From the NCBI GenBank assembly GCA_964490705.1, contig CAZBCG010000009.1:61536-125535 (forward strand): a DNA stretch of 64,000 bases, given 5' to 3'. The number at the start of each line of letters is the position of its first letter. The stretch's first letter is position 1. The DNA is from Fodinibius sp964490705 (lineage in GTDB: Bacteria > Bacteroidota > Rhodothermia > Balneolales > Balneolaceae). The notes below the pieces were generated by a model. That model worked only from the letters and a program-made list of their open reading frames with translations. It made no database searches and was not told the origin of the DNA. Both the position numbers and the translations under genes were made by a program. Positions 9,244-16,964 of the stretch are shown in pieces.

Positions 9244-9331
9244 CGGAGAGGGAGGGATTCGAACCCTCGGTACGCGCTAGACGCACACACGCTTTCCAAG
9301 CGTGCGCCTTCGACCGCTCGGCCACCTCTCC
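9244..9331 (-). tRNA. tRNA-Ser (anticodon GGA)
   Basis: On the minus strand the acceptor GGAGAGG (9331-9325) pairs with CCTCTCC (9251-9245), with G as discriminator at 9244. The anticodon loop is TTGGAAA with anticodon GGA, flanked by a good stem (ACGC / GCGT). A long variable arm, GGTTCGAATCC in the T arm, and GTGGCCGAGCGG in the D region fit a class II serine tRNA. The CCA end is not encoded. The AT-rich cassette-like block stops right beside it. Confidence 0.97.
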
Positions 9332-9377
9332 AAAAGAAGAACGCAAATATATGCGATTTTAGGTGTGATATCAATGG

Positions 9378-10064
9378 CTAAAATCCAAAGGTGAATATCT
9401 GTTTGCTGTATGCCTTTACGGGACGACCATTATTTCGTGCCGGCCGAAACTTCCACTGCAATGCCGCATTGAGCGTCGCCTCAGTAATCCCATAACCAAT
9501 TGTCTGCACCGTTCTGGATACATCAGAACCATCTTCATACACCTTTATCTGAGTAATACTTACGTCCTCAACCTTCCCTTGTTTGTCAACTAAAAAATTG
9601 ACCATCACCTCTGCTTTTATATTGGCTTCCTTAGCTGCTTCCGGAGTTGTAGCCTCTACAATGCGAATAACACTGGGTGGTTGTTGCGGACTGCTGGCAA
9701 TTTCTCCCTCCCCTTCGGTACCTGGCAGCTTCGATGTGGAAAGGGAATCCGAAAAGTCTGAGATATTACTATCATCAAAGACAACAATTTCATCTTCGAT
9801 AATTTCATCTTTGGGTACTGGCACTGGTGATCGTGGTTTCGGCGGAGGCGGTGGACTACTGGCCTGTCTCGTAATAACAGCCTCATCTATCAACACCGCA
9901 TCTTCATTCATTGTGACGTTCTTTTTTTTCTCTGACTGTTGCTCGGGCACAGGCCAAAAATTAAACACCCCGATCGCAAGCAATTCTGCAATAATGATAC
10001 AGGTCATGATGCGCAACCGGTAAACGGATCGATCGGAATTACTATTTTTGAGGAAAATGGGCAT
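9378..10064 (-). CDS. TonB-family energy transducer
   Basis: A 228-residue TonB-like protein that couples the proton-motive force to outer-membrane transporters. It has a short basic cytoplasmic tail, one membrane helix at about 20-37 (CIIIAELLAIGVFNFWPVP), a proline-rich periplasmic linker (SSPPPPPKPRSPVPVPKDE at about 69-87), and a TonB C-terminal domain from about 140 ending in LNAALQWKFRPARNNGRPVK and IFTFGF. The ALQWKFRPA motif is typical. It lies 14 bases after the PlsC-like gene in a minus-strand run, though the functions look unrelated. Confidence 0.9.
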   Translation of the reverse strand: MPIFLKNSNSDRSVYRLRIMTCIIIAELLAIGVFNFWPVPEQQSEKKKNVTMNEDAVLIDEAVITRQASSPPPPPKPRSPVPVPKDEIIEDEIVVFDDSNISDFSDSLSTSKLPGTEGEGEIASSPQQPPSVIRIVEATTPEAAKEANIKAEVMVNFLVDKQGKVEDVSITQIKVYEDGSDVSRTVQTIGYGITEATLNAALQWKFRPARNNGRPVKAYSKQIFTFGF

Positions 10065-10078
10065 CTTCTTTGTGTAGA

Positions 10079-10585
10079 TTAATCCGCCGATTTCGTCTGT
10101 ATCCGGGTAAGCTCTGTGTTGATCAACATGTAAACGGCCTCTTTTAATTCGCTTTCGGTATTAAATTCATCTGCCGACACTGGATCTAACACCGACAATC
10201 GAAAATGCTGTTTGGGAGCGGCCCTCCAATTGCCGCGGGGCATTGCCCGATATCCCCCTGATAAAACGATTGGCAATATATTGAAATTGTATCGCTTCGC
10301 GAGTTTAAACGCTCCATTTTTAAAGGGATTGAGTGATCCATCGTCAGTGCGGGTCCCTTCCGGAAAAATCATGGCCGGGGTTCCATTCTTAACGGGCGAA
10401 ACAAGACGATCAATCTTTTTCGCCGAACGCATGCTCTCACGGTCAATGACAATCTGTCCCGTCATGTAAAGGATCCATACCAGAACTGGAATTCTAAACA
10501 GATACAATACCGAAATCAATAGAAAGAATACGAAGAGGCACAGTGCCCAGTACATCCAGATGAAGATGCTGAAAATCGTCCTCAT
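10079..10585 (-). CDS. Shortened PlsC-like acyltransferase lacking the HX4D block
   Basis: It resembles 1-acylglycerol-3-phosphate acyltransferases (PlsC), which acylate lysophosphatidate in the inner membrane. At 168 residues it is well below the usual 230-250. The N-terminal membrane helix (about 4-30) runs straight into RIPVLVWILYMTGQIVIDRE (31-50), which is the block normally following motif I. The catalytic NHxSxxD segment that should lie between them is absent. Motif III FPEGTR is intact (74-79), and a motif IV-like ILPIVLSGGYRAM is present. The frame is continuous, so this looks like an in-frame deletion of some 70 codons rather than a frameshift. It may be an inactive remnant or a product with another role. 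It starts 9 bases after murQ. Confidence 0.72.
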   Translation of the reverse strand: MRTIFSIFIWMYWALCLFVFFLLISVLYLFRIPVLVWILYMTGQIVIDRESMRSAKKIDRLVSPVKNGTPAMIFPEGTRTDDGSLNPFKNGAFKLAKRYNFNILPIVLSGGYRAMPRGNWRAAPKQHFRLSVLDPVSADEFNTESELKEAVYMLINTELTRIQTKSAD

Positions 10586-10594
10586 GATGAAGAG

Positions 10595-11530
10595 TTAAGA
10601 TTTTATTTCCTGCAATGCCTTTCGAATAAAACCATCGTTTTCATCTAATTTTTCACGTGCTTGTTCTCGGTTTAATCCCCCGAGAGTCATAACAAGCGCC
10701 GTTTTCACATGTCCATTTGCGGCCTGCAGGTATTCTTCGGCCTGTTTGTATTCCACTTCTCCGAACATCATAATGATCCGTTTGGACCGTTCCTTCAGTT
10801 TCTCGTTTGAAAGTTGCAGATCCACCATCACATTTTCATACACTTTTCCGCGACGAATATTGGCCCCGGTCGTAAGCATATTGAGTACCATCTTTTGAGC
10901 CGTGGCACTTTTCATGCGCGTGCTTCCCATGATCACTTCGGGACCCACGGGCAAATCAATCAACACATCCACATCAATAGTAATTTGTGAACCCGGTACC
11001 GTCGTAACAAAGATCGTGCGGCAGCCCATTTCACGAGCTTCTTTGAGCGCCCCATGCACATAGGGCGTGCGACCGCTGGCAGCTAATCCGCAAACGATGT
11101 CATCTGATGAAATCCCAGCATCTTGCAGTGCTTGACGTCCGTTTTCTTCATAATCTTCAGCTCCCTCCTGTGCCTCAAAAACGGCTTCCTTCCCTCCTGC
11201 AATAAGTCCGATCACCTGGGTGGGATCCGATCCAAAGGTAGGCGGACATTCGGCAGCATCGAGAATGCCCAGCCGCCCGCTGGTTCCGGCTCCCACATAA
11301 ATCAATCGGCCACCGGCATCGAAGGCTTCTTCGATGAAATCAATAGCACGTGCAATTTCCGGAAGCTTCTTCTCGACCTCATTAGCAACCTTTTTGTCCT
11401 CGGCATTAATCATGCGGGCAATTTCGAGCGAATCAGCCAAATCTATTTCTCTTGTTGATGCATTTCGCTGCTCGGTATCCAGATTTTTGAGCTGACTAAA
11501 CAGTTGTTGGTCTCGATCGTTTTTTTCCAC
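10595..11530 (-). CDS. murQ: N-acetylmuramic acid 6-phosphate etherase
   Basis: MurQ cleaves the lactyl ether of MurNAc-6-phosphate to GlcNAc-6-phosphate and lactate in peptidoglycan recycling; it is cytoplasmic. The SIS sugar-isomerase fold is clear: GGRLIYVGAGTSGRLGILDA, AECPPTFG, GLAASGRTPYV and VIMGSTRMKSATAQKMVLNM are family signatures. Length 311 is normal. The start codon is GTG at 11530, preceded by no strong ribosome-binding site. The usual partners (PTS MurP, NagZ, AnmK) are not nearby. A GC-rich palindrome lies between it and the upstream DUF4260 gene. Confidence 0.96.
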   Translation of the reverse strand: MEKNDRDQQLFSQLKNLDTEQRNASTREIDLADSLEIARMINAEDKKVANEVEKKLPEIARAIDFIEEAFDAGGRLIYVGAGTSGRLGILDAAECPPTFGSDPTQVIGLIAGGKEAVFEAQEGAEDYEENGRQALQDAGISSDDIVCGLAASGRTPYVHGALKEAREMGCRTIFVTTVPGSQITIDVDVLIDLPVGPEVIMGSTRMKSATAQKMVLNMLTTGANIRRGKVYENVMVDLQLSNEKLKERSKRIIMMFGEVEYKQAEEYLQAANGHVKTALVMTLGGLNREQAREKLDENDGFIRKALQEIKS

Positions 11531-11569
11531 TACAAGAAAGTTGATATTTATATTTAATCCTGTCTGAAG

Positions 11570-11620
11570 GAATCACACCCCTCCCCCAATAAATCGGGGA
11601 CTCCCCTCAAGGGGAGGGTT
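11570..11620. repeat. GC-rich palindrome CTCCCC-TCAA-GGGGAG
   Basis: A C-rich then G-rich stretch with the perfect hairpin CTCCCC (11601-11606), loop TCAA, GGGGAG (11611-11616). It separates DUF4260 from murQ. There is no T-run, so it looks more like a dispersed intergenic palindrome than a terminator. Other CCCTCC-type hairpins occur near 56.3 kb. Confidence 0.5.
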
Positions 11621-11650
11621 AACGCAAATCTAAAATAAAGAATTGCCGGA

Positions 11651-12004
11651 TCATTTCTTACCGATCCGACCGAGATGGGTCCGCTGAAAGGAATCCGCGA
11701 ATTTGAGACCGTATCCAAATATACGATCCATCGAGGAATGGCCGAACAAAATAGCGCCTGCCAATTCCAGATATGGCTCTTCGGCAAGCAATCCGATACC
11801 AAAAACTAAGACAGCTATGCCCTTGTGGTGAAACACGTTATAGCAAAGGGCCCCAAATTTATTATTAACGACATAGCCAATCATCCCAATATCCGGGGCA
11901 AGCAATAATGCAGGGAAAATCCACCAGGCAAATTCTGCTTCCATAAACATCAATATGGAAAGCAGAAACATCGCCAGCTCTTCGAGTTTAATAATGTTTT
12001 TCAT
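11651..12004 (-). CDS. DUF4260 family small membrane protein
   Basis: A 117-residue membrane protein with roughly three to four hydrophobic segments. The motifs AWWIFPALLLAPDIGMIGYV, YNVFHHKG and LFGHSSMDRIFGYGLKF match the DUF4260 family as I recall it. Function is unknown. It begins 9 bases after accC ends, so it is likely the last gene of the esterase-like/accC transcript. Confidence 0.85.
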   Translation of the reverse strand: MKNIIKLEELAMFLLSILMFMEAEFAWWIFPALLLAPDIGMIGYVVNNKFGALCYNVFHHKGIAVLVFGIGLLAEEPYLELAGAILFGHSSMDRIFGYGLKFADSFQRTHLGRIGKK

Positions 12005-12013
12005 ATCCCCATA

Positions 12014-13528
12014 TTAGGTTTTGTGGGATGAGCGCCGGCTCCACCACTCCGAGGGTGCACCGTTTGACGAATTTTGAGCAATATTTTGCGTTTCTTCTTG
12101 CCCGTCATCTTCCATCTTCAACAGCGCAGCAGCCAGTGCTTTTACTTTGTCATCATCCTTGATGAACGCATCCAGTTTTTCCCGGCTAAAATGATCCGGT
12201 ACAAAATGGGTATCGTAATCCCCGGATGTAAAAGACTCGTGGTTGAGCACGTATTTACAAAATGGGATGGTCGTGCGGCATCCGGCAATTTCGTATTCGT
12301 CCAGCGCCCGCAGCATCCGCTTGATAGCATGATCCCGGTCGTTGCCATACGTGCAAAGCTTGGAGATCATGGGATCATAATTGATTGTCACTGCCTGCCC
12401 CTCTTCTACCCCGGAATCGACACGCACACCATTGCCCGACGGAATGCGATGTTTGGTGAGCGTACCCGTGCTGGGCAGAAAATTATCGCGCGGATCTTCG
12501 GCGTAAATGCGACACTCAACAGCGTGACCGTCCATTTTGATATCTTCCTGCTTGATGGGCAGTTCTTTGCCCTCAGCCACTAAAATTTGCAGGGCTACCA
12601 GATCCAGTCCCGTAATTAGTTCCGTAACCGGGTGCTCAACCTGTAGACGCGTATTCATCTCCAGGAAGTAAAAATTCCGATCCGCATCCACCAAAAATTC
12701 GATAGTCCCGGCTCCCACATAATCGACCGCCTCGGCTGCGGCAATGGCGGCTTCGGCCATTTCAGCTCGCAGTTCATCGGTCAAGATAGAACATGGAGCT
12801 TCTTCGATCACTTTCTGGTGCCGCCGCTGAATGGAGCATTCGCGATCAAAAATATGAAGCGTATTTCCGTGCTCATCCGCCATAATTTGAAATTCCACGT
12901 GGCGCGGCTCTACCAAATATTTTTCGATATACACCCGGTCATCGCCAAAGGCATTACGGGCTTCTGATTTAGCTGCCTTAATCCCAGATTCGAACTCTTC
13001 TTTGGTATCCACAATGCGCATGCCCTTGCCGCCACCGCCGGCTGCTGCTTTTACCAACACGGGATAGCCAATGTCATCGGCAATCTTTCTGGCTTCTTCG
13101 ACATCCGTTAACTCTTTTTTGGTACCAGGTGGAAAAGGCACGTTGGCCTTGCTCATAATCTCACGAGCAGCCGTCTTATCTCCCATCGAGCTGATAGCCT
13201 CGGCATGGGGACCGATAAAAATGATACCCTCCTCTTTACAGCGTTCAGAAAAATCAGCATTCTCACTCAAAAATCCGTAACCGGGATGAATAGCATCACA
13301 CCCCGTATCTTTGGCCGCCTGAATGATCTTATCGATAACCAGGTAACTTTCAGAAGATGCAGCCGGACCAATATGTACCGACTCATCGGCCTGCAGCACG
13401 TGAGGCGCATCCGCATCAGGAGTGGAATAGACAGCCACGGTCTGCTTTCCGAGTTCTTTACAGCTTCGAATGACACGTAGTGCAATTTCACCGCGATTGG
13501 CGATCAAAATTTTTGAAATATCGGGCAT
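12014..13528 (-). CDS. accC: Biotin carboxylase subunit of an acyl-CoA carboxylase
   Basis: It carries out the ATP-dependent carboxylation of biotin on the carrier protein, the first half reaction of acetyl- or propionyl-CoA carboxylase. Features: ILIANRGEIALRVIRSCKEL at the N-terminus, the glycine-rich AAAGGGGKGMRIV, ECSIQRRHQKVIEEAPC, and EMNTRLQVEHPVTE with the catalytic Arg region. The 504 residues include a roughly 40-residue C-terminal extension beyond the usual 450, ending EWWSRRSSHKT. Such extensions are more common in propionyl/methylcrotonyl-CoA carboxylase subunits, so the acyl specificity is open. No biotin carrier or carboxyltransferase gene is adjacent; the neighbours are the esterase-fold gene (9 bases upstream) and DUF4260. 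Confidence 0.93.
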   Translation of the reverse strand: MPDISKILIANRGEIALRVIRSCKELGKQTVAVYSTPDADAPHVLQADESVHIGPAASSESYLVIDKIIQAAKDTGCDAIHPGYGFLSENADFSERCKEEGIIFIGPHAEAISSMGDKTAAREIMSKANVPFPPGTKKELTDVEEARKIADDIGYPVLVKAAAGGGGKGMRIVDTKEEFESGIKAAKSEARNAFGDDRVYIEKYLVEPRHVEFQIMADEHGNTLHIFDRECSIQRRHQKVIEEAPCSILTDELRAEMAEAAIAAAEAVDYVGAGTIEFLVDADRNFYFLEMNTRLQVEHPVTELITGLDLVALQILVAEGKELPIKQEDIKMDGHAVECRIYAEDPRDNFLPSTGTLTKHRIPSGNGVRVDSGVEEGQAVTINYDPMISKLCTYGNDRDHAIKRMLRALDEYEIAGCRTTIPFCKYVLNHESFTSGDYDTHFVPDHFSREKLDAFIKDDDKVKALAAALLKMEDDGQEETQNIAQNSSNGAPSEWWSRRSSHKT

Positions 13529-13537
13529 AGGTGTTGG

Positions 13538-14248
13538 TTAAATAATATGAGTTTTTAGCATTTGCGGCCACAGATCCCACTCTTCATCGTCTTCGCCCCA
13601 GATATCGAGCTCATGTTCAATAAATTTCATCCGCAGTACATTGCTCATTCGCAGGGCGTACTCTTTGCGTACATCAGCATCAAAACTAACTAAGCGAAAA
13701 TCGACATCGCGCACTTTTTCAAGAAGCGTCTGTTTACTCATGTTGGGAATAAAGTCCATGGGATTGCTGTAATAAACATCATCGGTATAATAGCCATCCA
13801 TAAACTGTTTGATATCATAGATACCGCTCATGCCTATGGCTTTGCCAAAGGCAGCAGGATGTTTGAGCGCAGTCGTAATAGCATGATATCCACCGAGATC
13901 GATACCGGCTAAAATAATGAAGGAACCATTGTTTTCTTCTTTGATATATGGAACAATTTCTTCGACGATGTATGATTCGTACTGCTGTTGCCGAACCAGT
14001 CGTTGTGCCGGAGTGGCATTTTCGTTTAAGAATCCCTCATCGTCAATGGAAGAAAGGCAATAAAGCTGATTAAATTCATTTTCGAGCTGATACGAAATAG
14101 CATTAACCATCCCATAATCTTCCCACTGCCGGCAACTGGCCCCTCTTGTTGGAAGTCCTATAATTGGAGTTCCTGACTGTCCATAAACCGTCAGCTCCAT
14201 GTCTTTTCCAAGACTCGGACTCCTCCACTTCTCTGTTCGTTTTTCCAT
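13538..14248 (-). CDS. Esterase-D-fold protein with altered catalytic residues
   Basis: It belongs to the alpha/beta-hydrolase esterase family (PF00756-like): IIGLPTRGASCRQWEDYGM near the N-terminus, then the nucleophile-elbow region ILAGIDLGGYHAITTALKHP and IGMSGIYDIKQFMDGYY. The elbow has Asp117 (GIDLG) where the family has Ser (GxSxG). The C-terminal block that normally carries the catalytic His (WG.D.NHDWPWW) reads WGEDDEEWDLWPQM with no His. The protein is therefore unlikely to be a normal serine esterase. Length 236 is typical. It is 9 bases upstream of accC, so probably in one operon. Whether Asp117 acts as a nucleophile, as in dehalogenases, is speculation. Confidence 0.8.
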   Translation of the reverse strand: MEKRTEKWRSPSLGKDMELTVYGQSGTPIIGLPTRGASCRQWEDYGMVNAISYQLENEFNQLYCLSSIDDEGFLNENATPAQRLVRQQQYESYIVEEIVPYIKEENNGSFIILAGIDLGGYHAITTALKHPAAFGKAIGMSGIYDIKQFMDGYYTDDVYYSNPMDFIPNMSKQTLLEKVRDVDFRLVSFDADVRKEYALRMSNVLRMKFIEHELDIWGEDDEEWDLWPQMLKTHII

Positions 14249-14343
14249 TCTACTCCTTTTGGTTTGAAGCTGTCATAATTTTAATATGGAATATAACAGA
14301 TCCGAGGGATTTGTGTAAACGCAGAATACGTGTCTGTTGGTAA

Positions 14344-15321
14344 TCAGGAATGACCAACTTTCATTTGATAATAAGCCCGGGGAAGAATAGAAAGTTTTTC
14401 AGCAGCAGTGAGATAAGCACGCTTTTCAAAAACATTATAGCCGTTTTCTTCAATTTTATCGAGAATGCGGCTATAGTTTTGTCGCGCAAGATAAACCGGC
14501 AGCCGACTGTCTCTGGAAAGTAGCCCAATACCTTTGTCCGACCGATTATAATAGCGCCGCGTGCGATCAATTTGGAAAGACAACAAATCAATTACATTCT
14601 CATTTCGAGAGTGATTGAACAAGTCACGTTCAGTTACATTGAAACGCCTTAGATCTTCTTGCGGAAGATAAATACGATCTCGCTGGAGGTCTTCGCCTAC
14701 ATCCCGCAAAATATTTGTCAGCTGCATAGCGATACCCAGATCCACGGCATAGCTAAGGGCTTCTTGAGATTTATATCCGAACACCTGGCTGGTCATCAAT
14801 CCCACAATGGAAGCTACTTTAAATGAATAGTCATACAGCTCCTCAAATGTCTCATAACGATCCTTAAACAGATCCATACACACTCCCTCCATAAGCTCAA
14901 ACGGCATCTCTATGGGGATGTGATAGCGTTTCAGCACATCAGAAAAAGCAATCAGTATATCATTGTCATGCAGCCGACCGTCGTAGGTATCCTGCAGCTT
15001 CTTTTTCCAGTTAGTCAATTTTATCTGGATATCATCTTCGGTAAGCTCTTCCTTTTCAAGCAGGTCTTCGGCTTCATCCACCAGGTCATCCACATAACGA
15101 CACAGACTGTAGATGGCAAAAATACCGCGCTGCTTGTGATTCGGCAGAAAGCGTGTGGCCATGTAAAATGTTTTGGCATGGTGACGAGTAATTGCCCGAC
15201 ATTGGGCATACGCATTTCTCAGCCTCTCGTCATCGAGCTCATCAATCACAGACCGATGGAAGGACGTCCTCTTATACAGAGGCTTGATAAGCACATAAGG
15301 AAAACGAAGCAGATTGGTCAT
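14344..15321 (-). CDS. crtB: Phytoene/squalene synthase family protein
   Basis: It condenses two prenyl diphosphates, most likely GGPP to phytoene, the first committed step of carotenoid synthesis. Both aspartate-rich sites are present: YVDDLVDEAED (around 90-100) and NILRDVGEDLQRDRIYLP (around 205-222), plus the substrate-binding LGIAMQLTNILRD. Length 325 fits CrtB. No crtI or other carotenoid gene is in the window, so squalene synthase activity is not fully excluded; an upstream divergent gap of about 180 bases separates it from purC. Confidence 0.88.
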   Translation of the reverse strand: MTNLLRFPYVLIKPLYKRTSFHRSVIDELDDERLRNAYAQCRAITRHHAKTFYMATRFLPNHKQRGIFAIYSLCRYVDDLVDEAEDLLEKEELTEDDIQIKLTNWKKKLQDTYDGRLHDNDILIAFSDVLKRYHIPIEMPFELMEGVCMDLFKDRYETFEELYDYSFKVASIVGLMTSQVFGYKSQEALSYAVDLGIAMQLTNILRDVGEDLQRDRIYLPQEDLRRFNVTERDLFNHSRNENVIDLLSFQIDRTRRYYNRSDKGIGLLSRDSRLPVYLARQNYSRILDKIEENGYNVFEKRAYLTAAEKLSILPRAYYQMKVGHS

Positions 15322-15502
15322 GCCAATATATTACTTTCTGTGATTAGTATATCTAATGTAAATCTGTAAGAAAATAGTTCCCGTTGATTTGGTGATTTCT
15401 GGCAACACATTTTTTAGGCCGAATTCCGATTCATATTTCAATTCTTCTAAACTTTTTCTGATTTTCAGATCGACCTGCTCAATTCAATTAACCAACACTG
15501 CT

Positions 15503-16468
15503 GTGGCCCAATCTGATATTGACCCAAAAGCTCTAGAACATTGTATCACCCGAACCGACGTCCCGGGCTATTCCGAACCCTATCGCGGCAAGGTGCGCGA
15601 TGTGTATTCGTTTGGAGATCAAACGCTTGGCATTGTAGCCAGCGACCGCATTTCGGCTTTCGACCACATTATGAAACAGGCTATCCCCTACAAAGGACAA
15701 ATCCTCAATTCACTTGCGGCCTTTGCTTTCGATAAGGTGGATTATTTGGTAGCCACACACGTAATTAATGTACCCCACCCGAATGTAACAATCGCTAAAA
15801 AATGTGAACCCATCCCCATCGAAGTGGTCATTCGTGCTTGCCTGACCGGGCATGCAGCCCGGGTTTATAAATCGGGTGAGCGAACGTTGTGCGGTGTAGA
15901 ATTACCGGACGGTATGGTTGAGAACCAAAAATTTGAGGAGCCGATCCTTACTCCCGCGACCAAAGCCGAAGAAGGGCATGATGAGGATATTTCCGAAAAA
16001 GAAATTTTGGATCAGGGTATTGTCGATCCGGATATCTGGGAAGAAGTGCGCGAAAAAGCCTTTCAGGTTTTTGAGCGCGGACAGCAAATCGCTAATGATC
16101 ACGGATTGATTCTGGTTGATACGAAGTACGAATTTGGGCTACATAATGGTGAAGTCACGCTGATGGATGAAGTGCACACCGCCGATTCTTCGCGCTATTT
16201 TTATGCGGATGGATACGAGGAGCGGCAGAAAAAAGGTGAGCCTCAAAAACAGCTATCCAAAGAATTTTTGAGAGAATGGCTGATGGATCACAATTTCCAA
16301 GGTAAGGAGGGACAAACACTGCCCGATCTACCTGATGAATTTCGTATCAAAGTGTACAATCGCTACACCGAATTGTACGAAAAGCTTACCGGTCAGTCTT
16401 TTGAGCCAAAGCCGCTAGATATGAAAACATTCAATGACGAGCTAAAAGAGATCTTTGATCGGTATTAG
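15503..16468 (+). CDS. purC: Phosphoribosylaminoimidazole-succinocarboxamide synthase
   Basis: SAICAR synthase, the ATP-dependent ligation of aspartate to CAIR in purine synthesis. Motifs: YRGKVRDVYSFGDQTLGIVA, SDRISAFDHIMKQAIPYKG, RACLTGHAARVY and DTKYEFGLHNGEVTLMDEVH. The open frame extends upstream to a TTG at 15389, but the first 38 codons have no family similarity. I prefer the GTG at 15503, giving VAQSDIDPKALEHC, close to where known proteins start; no good ribosome-binding site decides it. Downstream lies a dispersed GTCAT...ATGAC repeat. Confidence 0.93.
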   Translation: MAQSDIDPKALEHCITRTDVPGYSEPYRGKVRDVYSFGDQTLGIVASDRISAFDHIMKQAIPYKGQILNSLAAFAFDKVDYLVATHVINVPHPNVTIAKKCEPIPIEVVIRACLTGHAARVYKSGERTLCGVELPDGMVENQKFEEPILTPATKAEEGHDEDISEKEILDQGIVDPDIWEEVREKAFQVFERGQQIANDHGLILVDTKYEFGLHNGEVTLMDEVHTADSSRYFYADGYEERQKKGEPQKQLSKEFLREWLMDHNFQGKEGQTLPDLPDEFRIKVYNRYTELYEKLTGQSFEPKPLDMKTFNDELKEIFDRY

Positions 16469-16474
16469 CACACT

Positions 16475-16561
16475 GTCATTTCGAACGAAGTGAGAAATCT
16501 TTGTTATGGAATATCTTCACATAATTTAAAACAAAGATCTCTCCCTGGGGTCGAGATGACA
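16475..16561. repeat. Dispersed GTCAT...ATGAC repeat
   Basis: It begins GTCATTTCGAACGAAGTGAG and ends CTGGGGTCGAGATGAC, so the ends are inverted (GTCAT/ATGAC); inner arms AGAAATCTTTGTT and AACAAAGATCTCT also pair. Related units occur near 37.7, 40.0, 40.8, 41.5, 45.1, 53.7, 54.5, 56.4, 57.3 and 57.5 kb. Confidence 0.7.
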
Positions 16562-16602
16562 AATTAGTTTAAAGTTTTGCAAGTGCCCCCCTGTGCTTTA
16601 AA

Positions 16603-16656
16603 CGGACTGGCAGTCCGTCCTACATTTTATTTCGTCCCAATGCTCTGCGTTGGGAC
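16603..16656. repeat. Two adjacent intergenic hairpins
   Basis: CGGACT-GGC-AGTCCG (16603-16617) and GTCCCAA (16634-16640) with TTGGGAC (16650-16656). They lie between purC and the anti-sigma-like gene, which face each other. Neither has a T-run, so they resemble mobile palindromic repeats rather than terminators. Confidence 0.55.
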
Positions 16657-16687
16657 ATTTTTAAACCGTTGAAATGTCCTTCCGGGG

Positions 16688-16900
16688 TCAAGCTGTTACT
16701 GAAGACACTTCAATCTTATCAGCGAAACGAGCTAATGCTTTCTTCCCCTGCATCGCTTTCTGGGCAAAAATTCTTTCCTCCTTGTTCTGAGACAAATATT
16801 CTTCAAATGATTTCCGCTCTGCGCGATCCAAATTATCATCTAAATAATCAGTCAAAAACTCGGTTAACACCGTGTCACCGTCAAATGCTGTAGATTCCAT
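16688..16900 (-). CDS. Putative small anti-sigma factor lacking zinc site and TM helix
   Basis: A 70-residue acidic helical protein following the ECF sigma gene. LTDYLDDNLDRAERKSFEEYLSQN resembles the anti-sigma domain helices of zinc anti-sigma factors (L..YLDG.LD..E...FE.HL). The Cys/His zinc ligands are missing and there is no membrane helix, so the domain would have to bind sigma without zinc. The ATG at 16900 comes only three bases after the T-run of a strong hairpin, leaving no room for a normal ribosome-binding site. The role is inferred from position and weak pattern. Confidence 0.55.
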   Translation of the reverse strand: MESTAFDGDTVLTEFLTDYLDDNLDRAERKSFEEYLSQNKEERIFAQKAMQGKKALARFADKIEVSSVTA

Positions 16901-16903
16901 AGT

Positions 16904-16951
16904 AAAAAGGGTAATAGATTATTGGCAAGTTCATACCTTTATCTATTACCC
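16904..16951 (-). terminator. Strong hairpin terminator between sigma and anti-sigma-like genes
   Basis: On the minus strand GGGTAATAGAT (16951-16941) pairs perfectly with ATCTATTACCC (16919-16909) across a 21-base loop, followed by TTTTT (16908-16904). It directly follows the sigma stop at 16965 and ends three bases before the next ATG. Read-through or attenuation would set how much of the downstream gene is made. Confidence 0.75.
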
Positions 16952-16964
16952 TCTTACTGGACTA

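Noticed and set aside
10486..10530. Possible frameshift in the PlsC-like gene
   Set aside because: The frame is continuous and no missing HX4D block appears in other frames nearby; an in-frame deletion explains it better.
12074..12583. 169-codon plus frame opposite accC
   Set aside because: Shadow of accC; no independent support.
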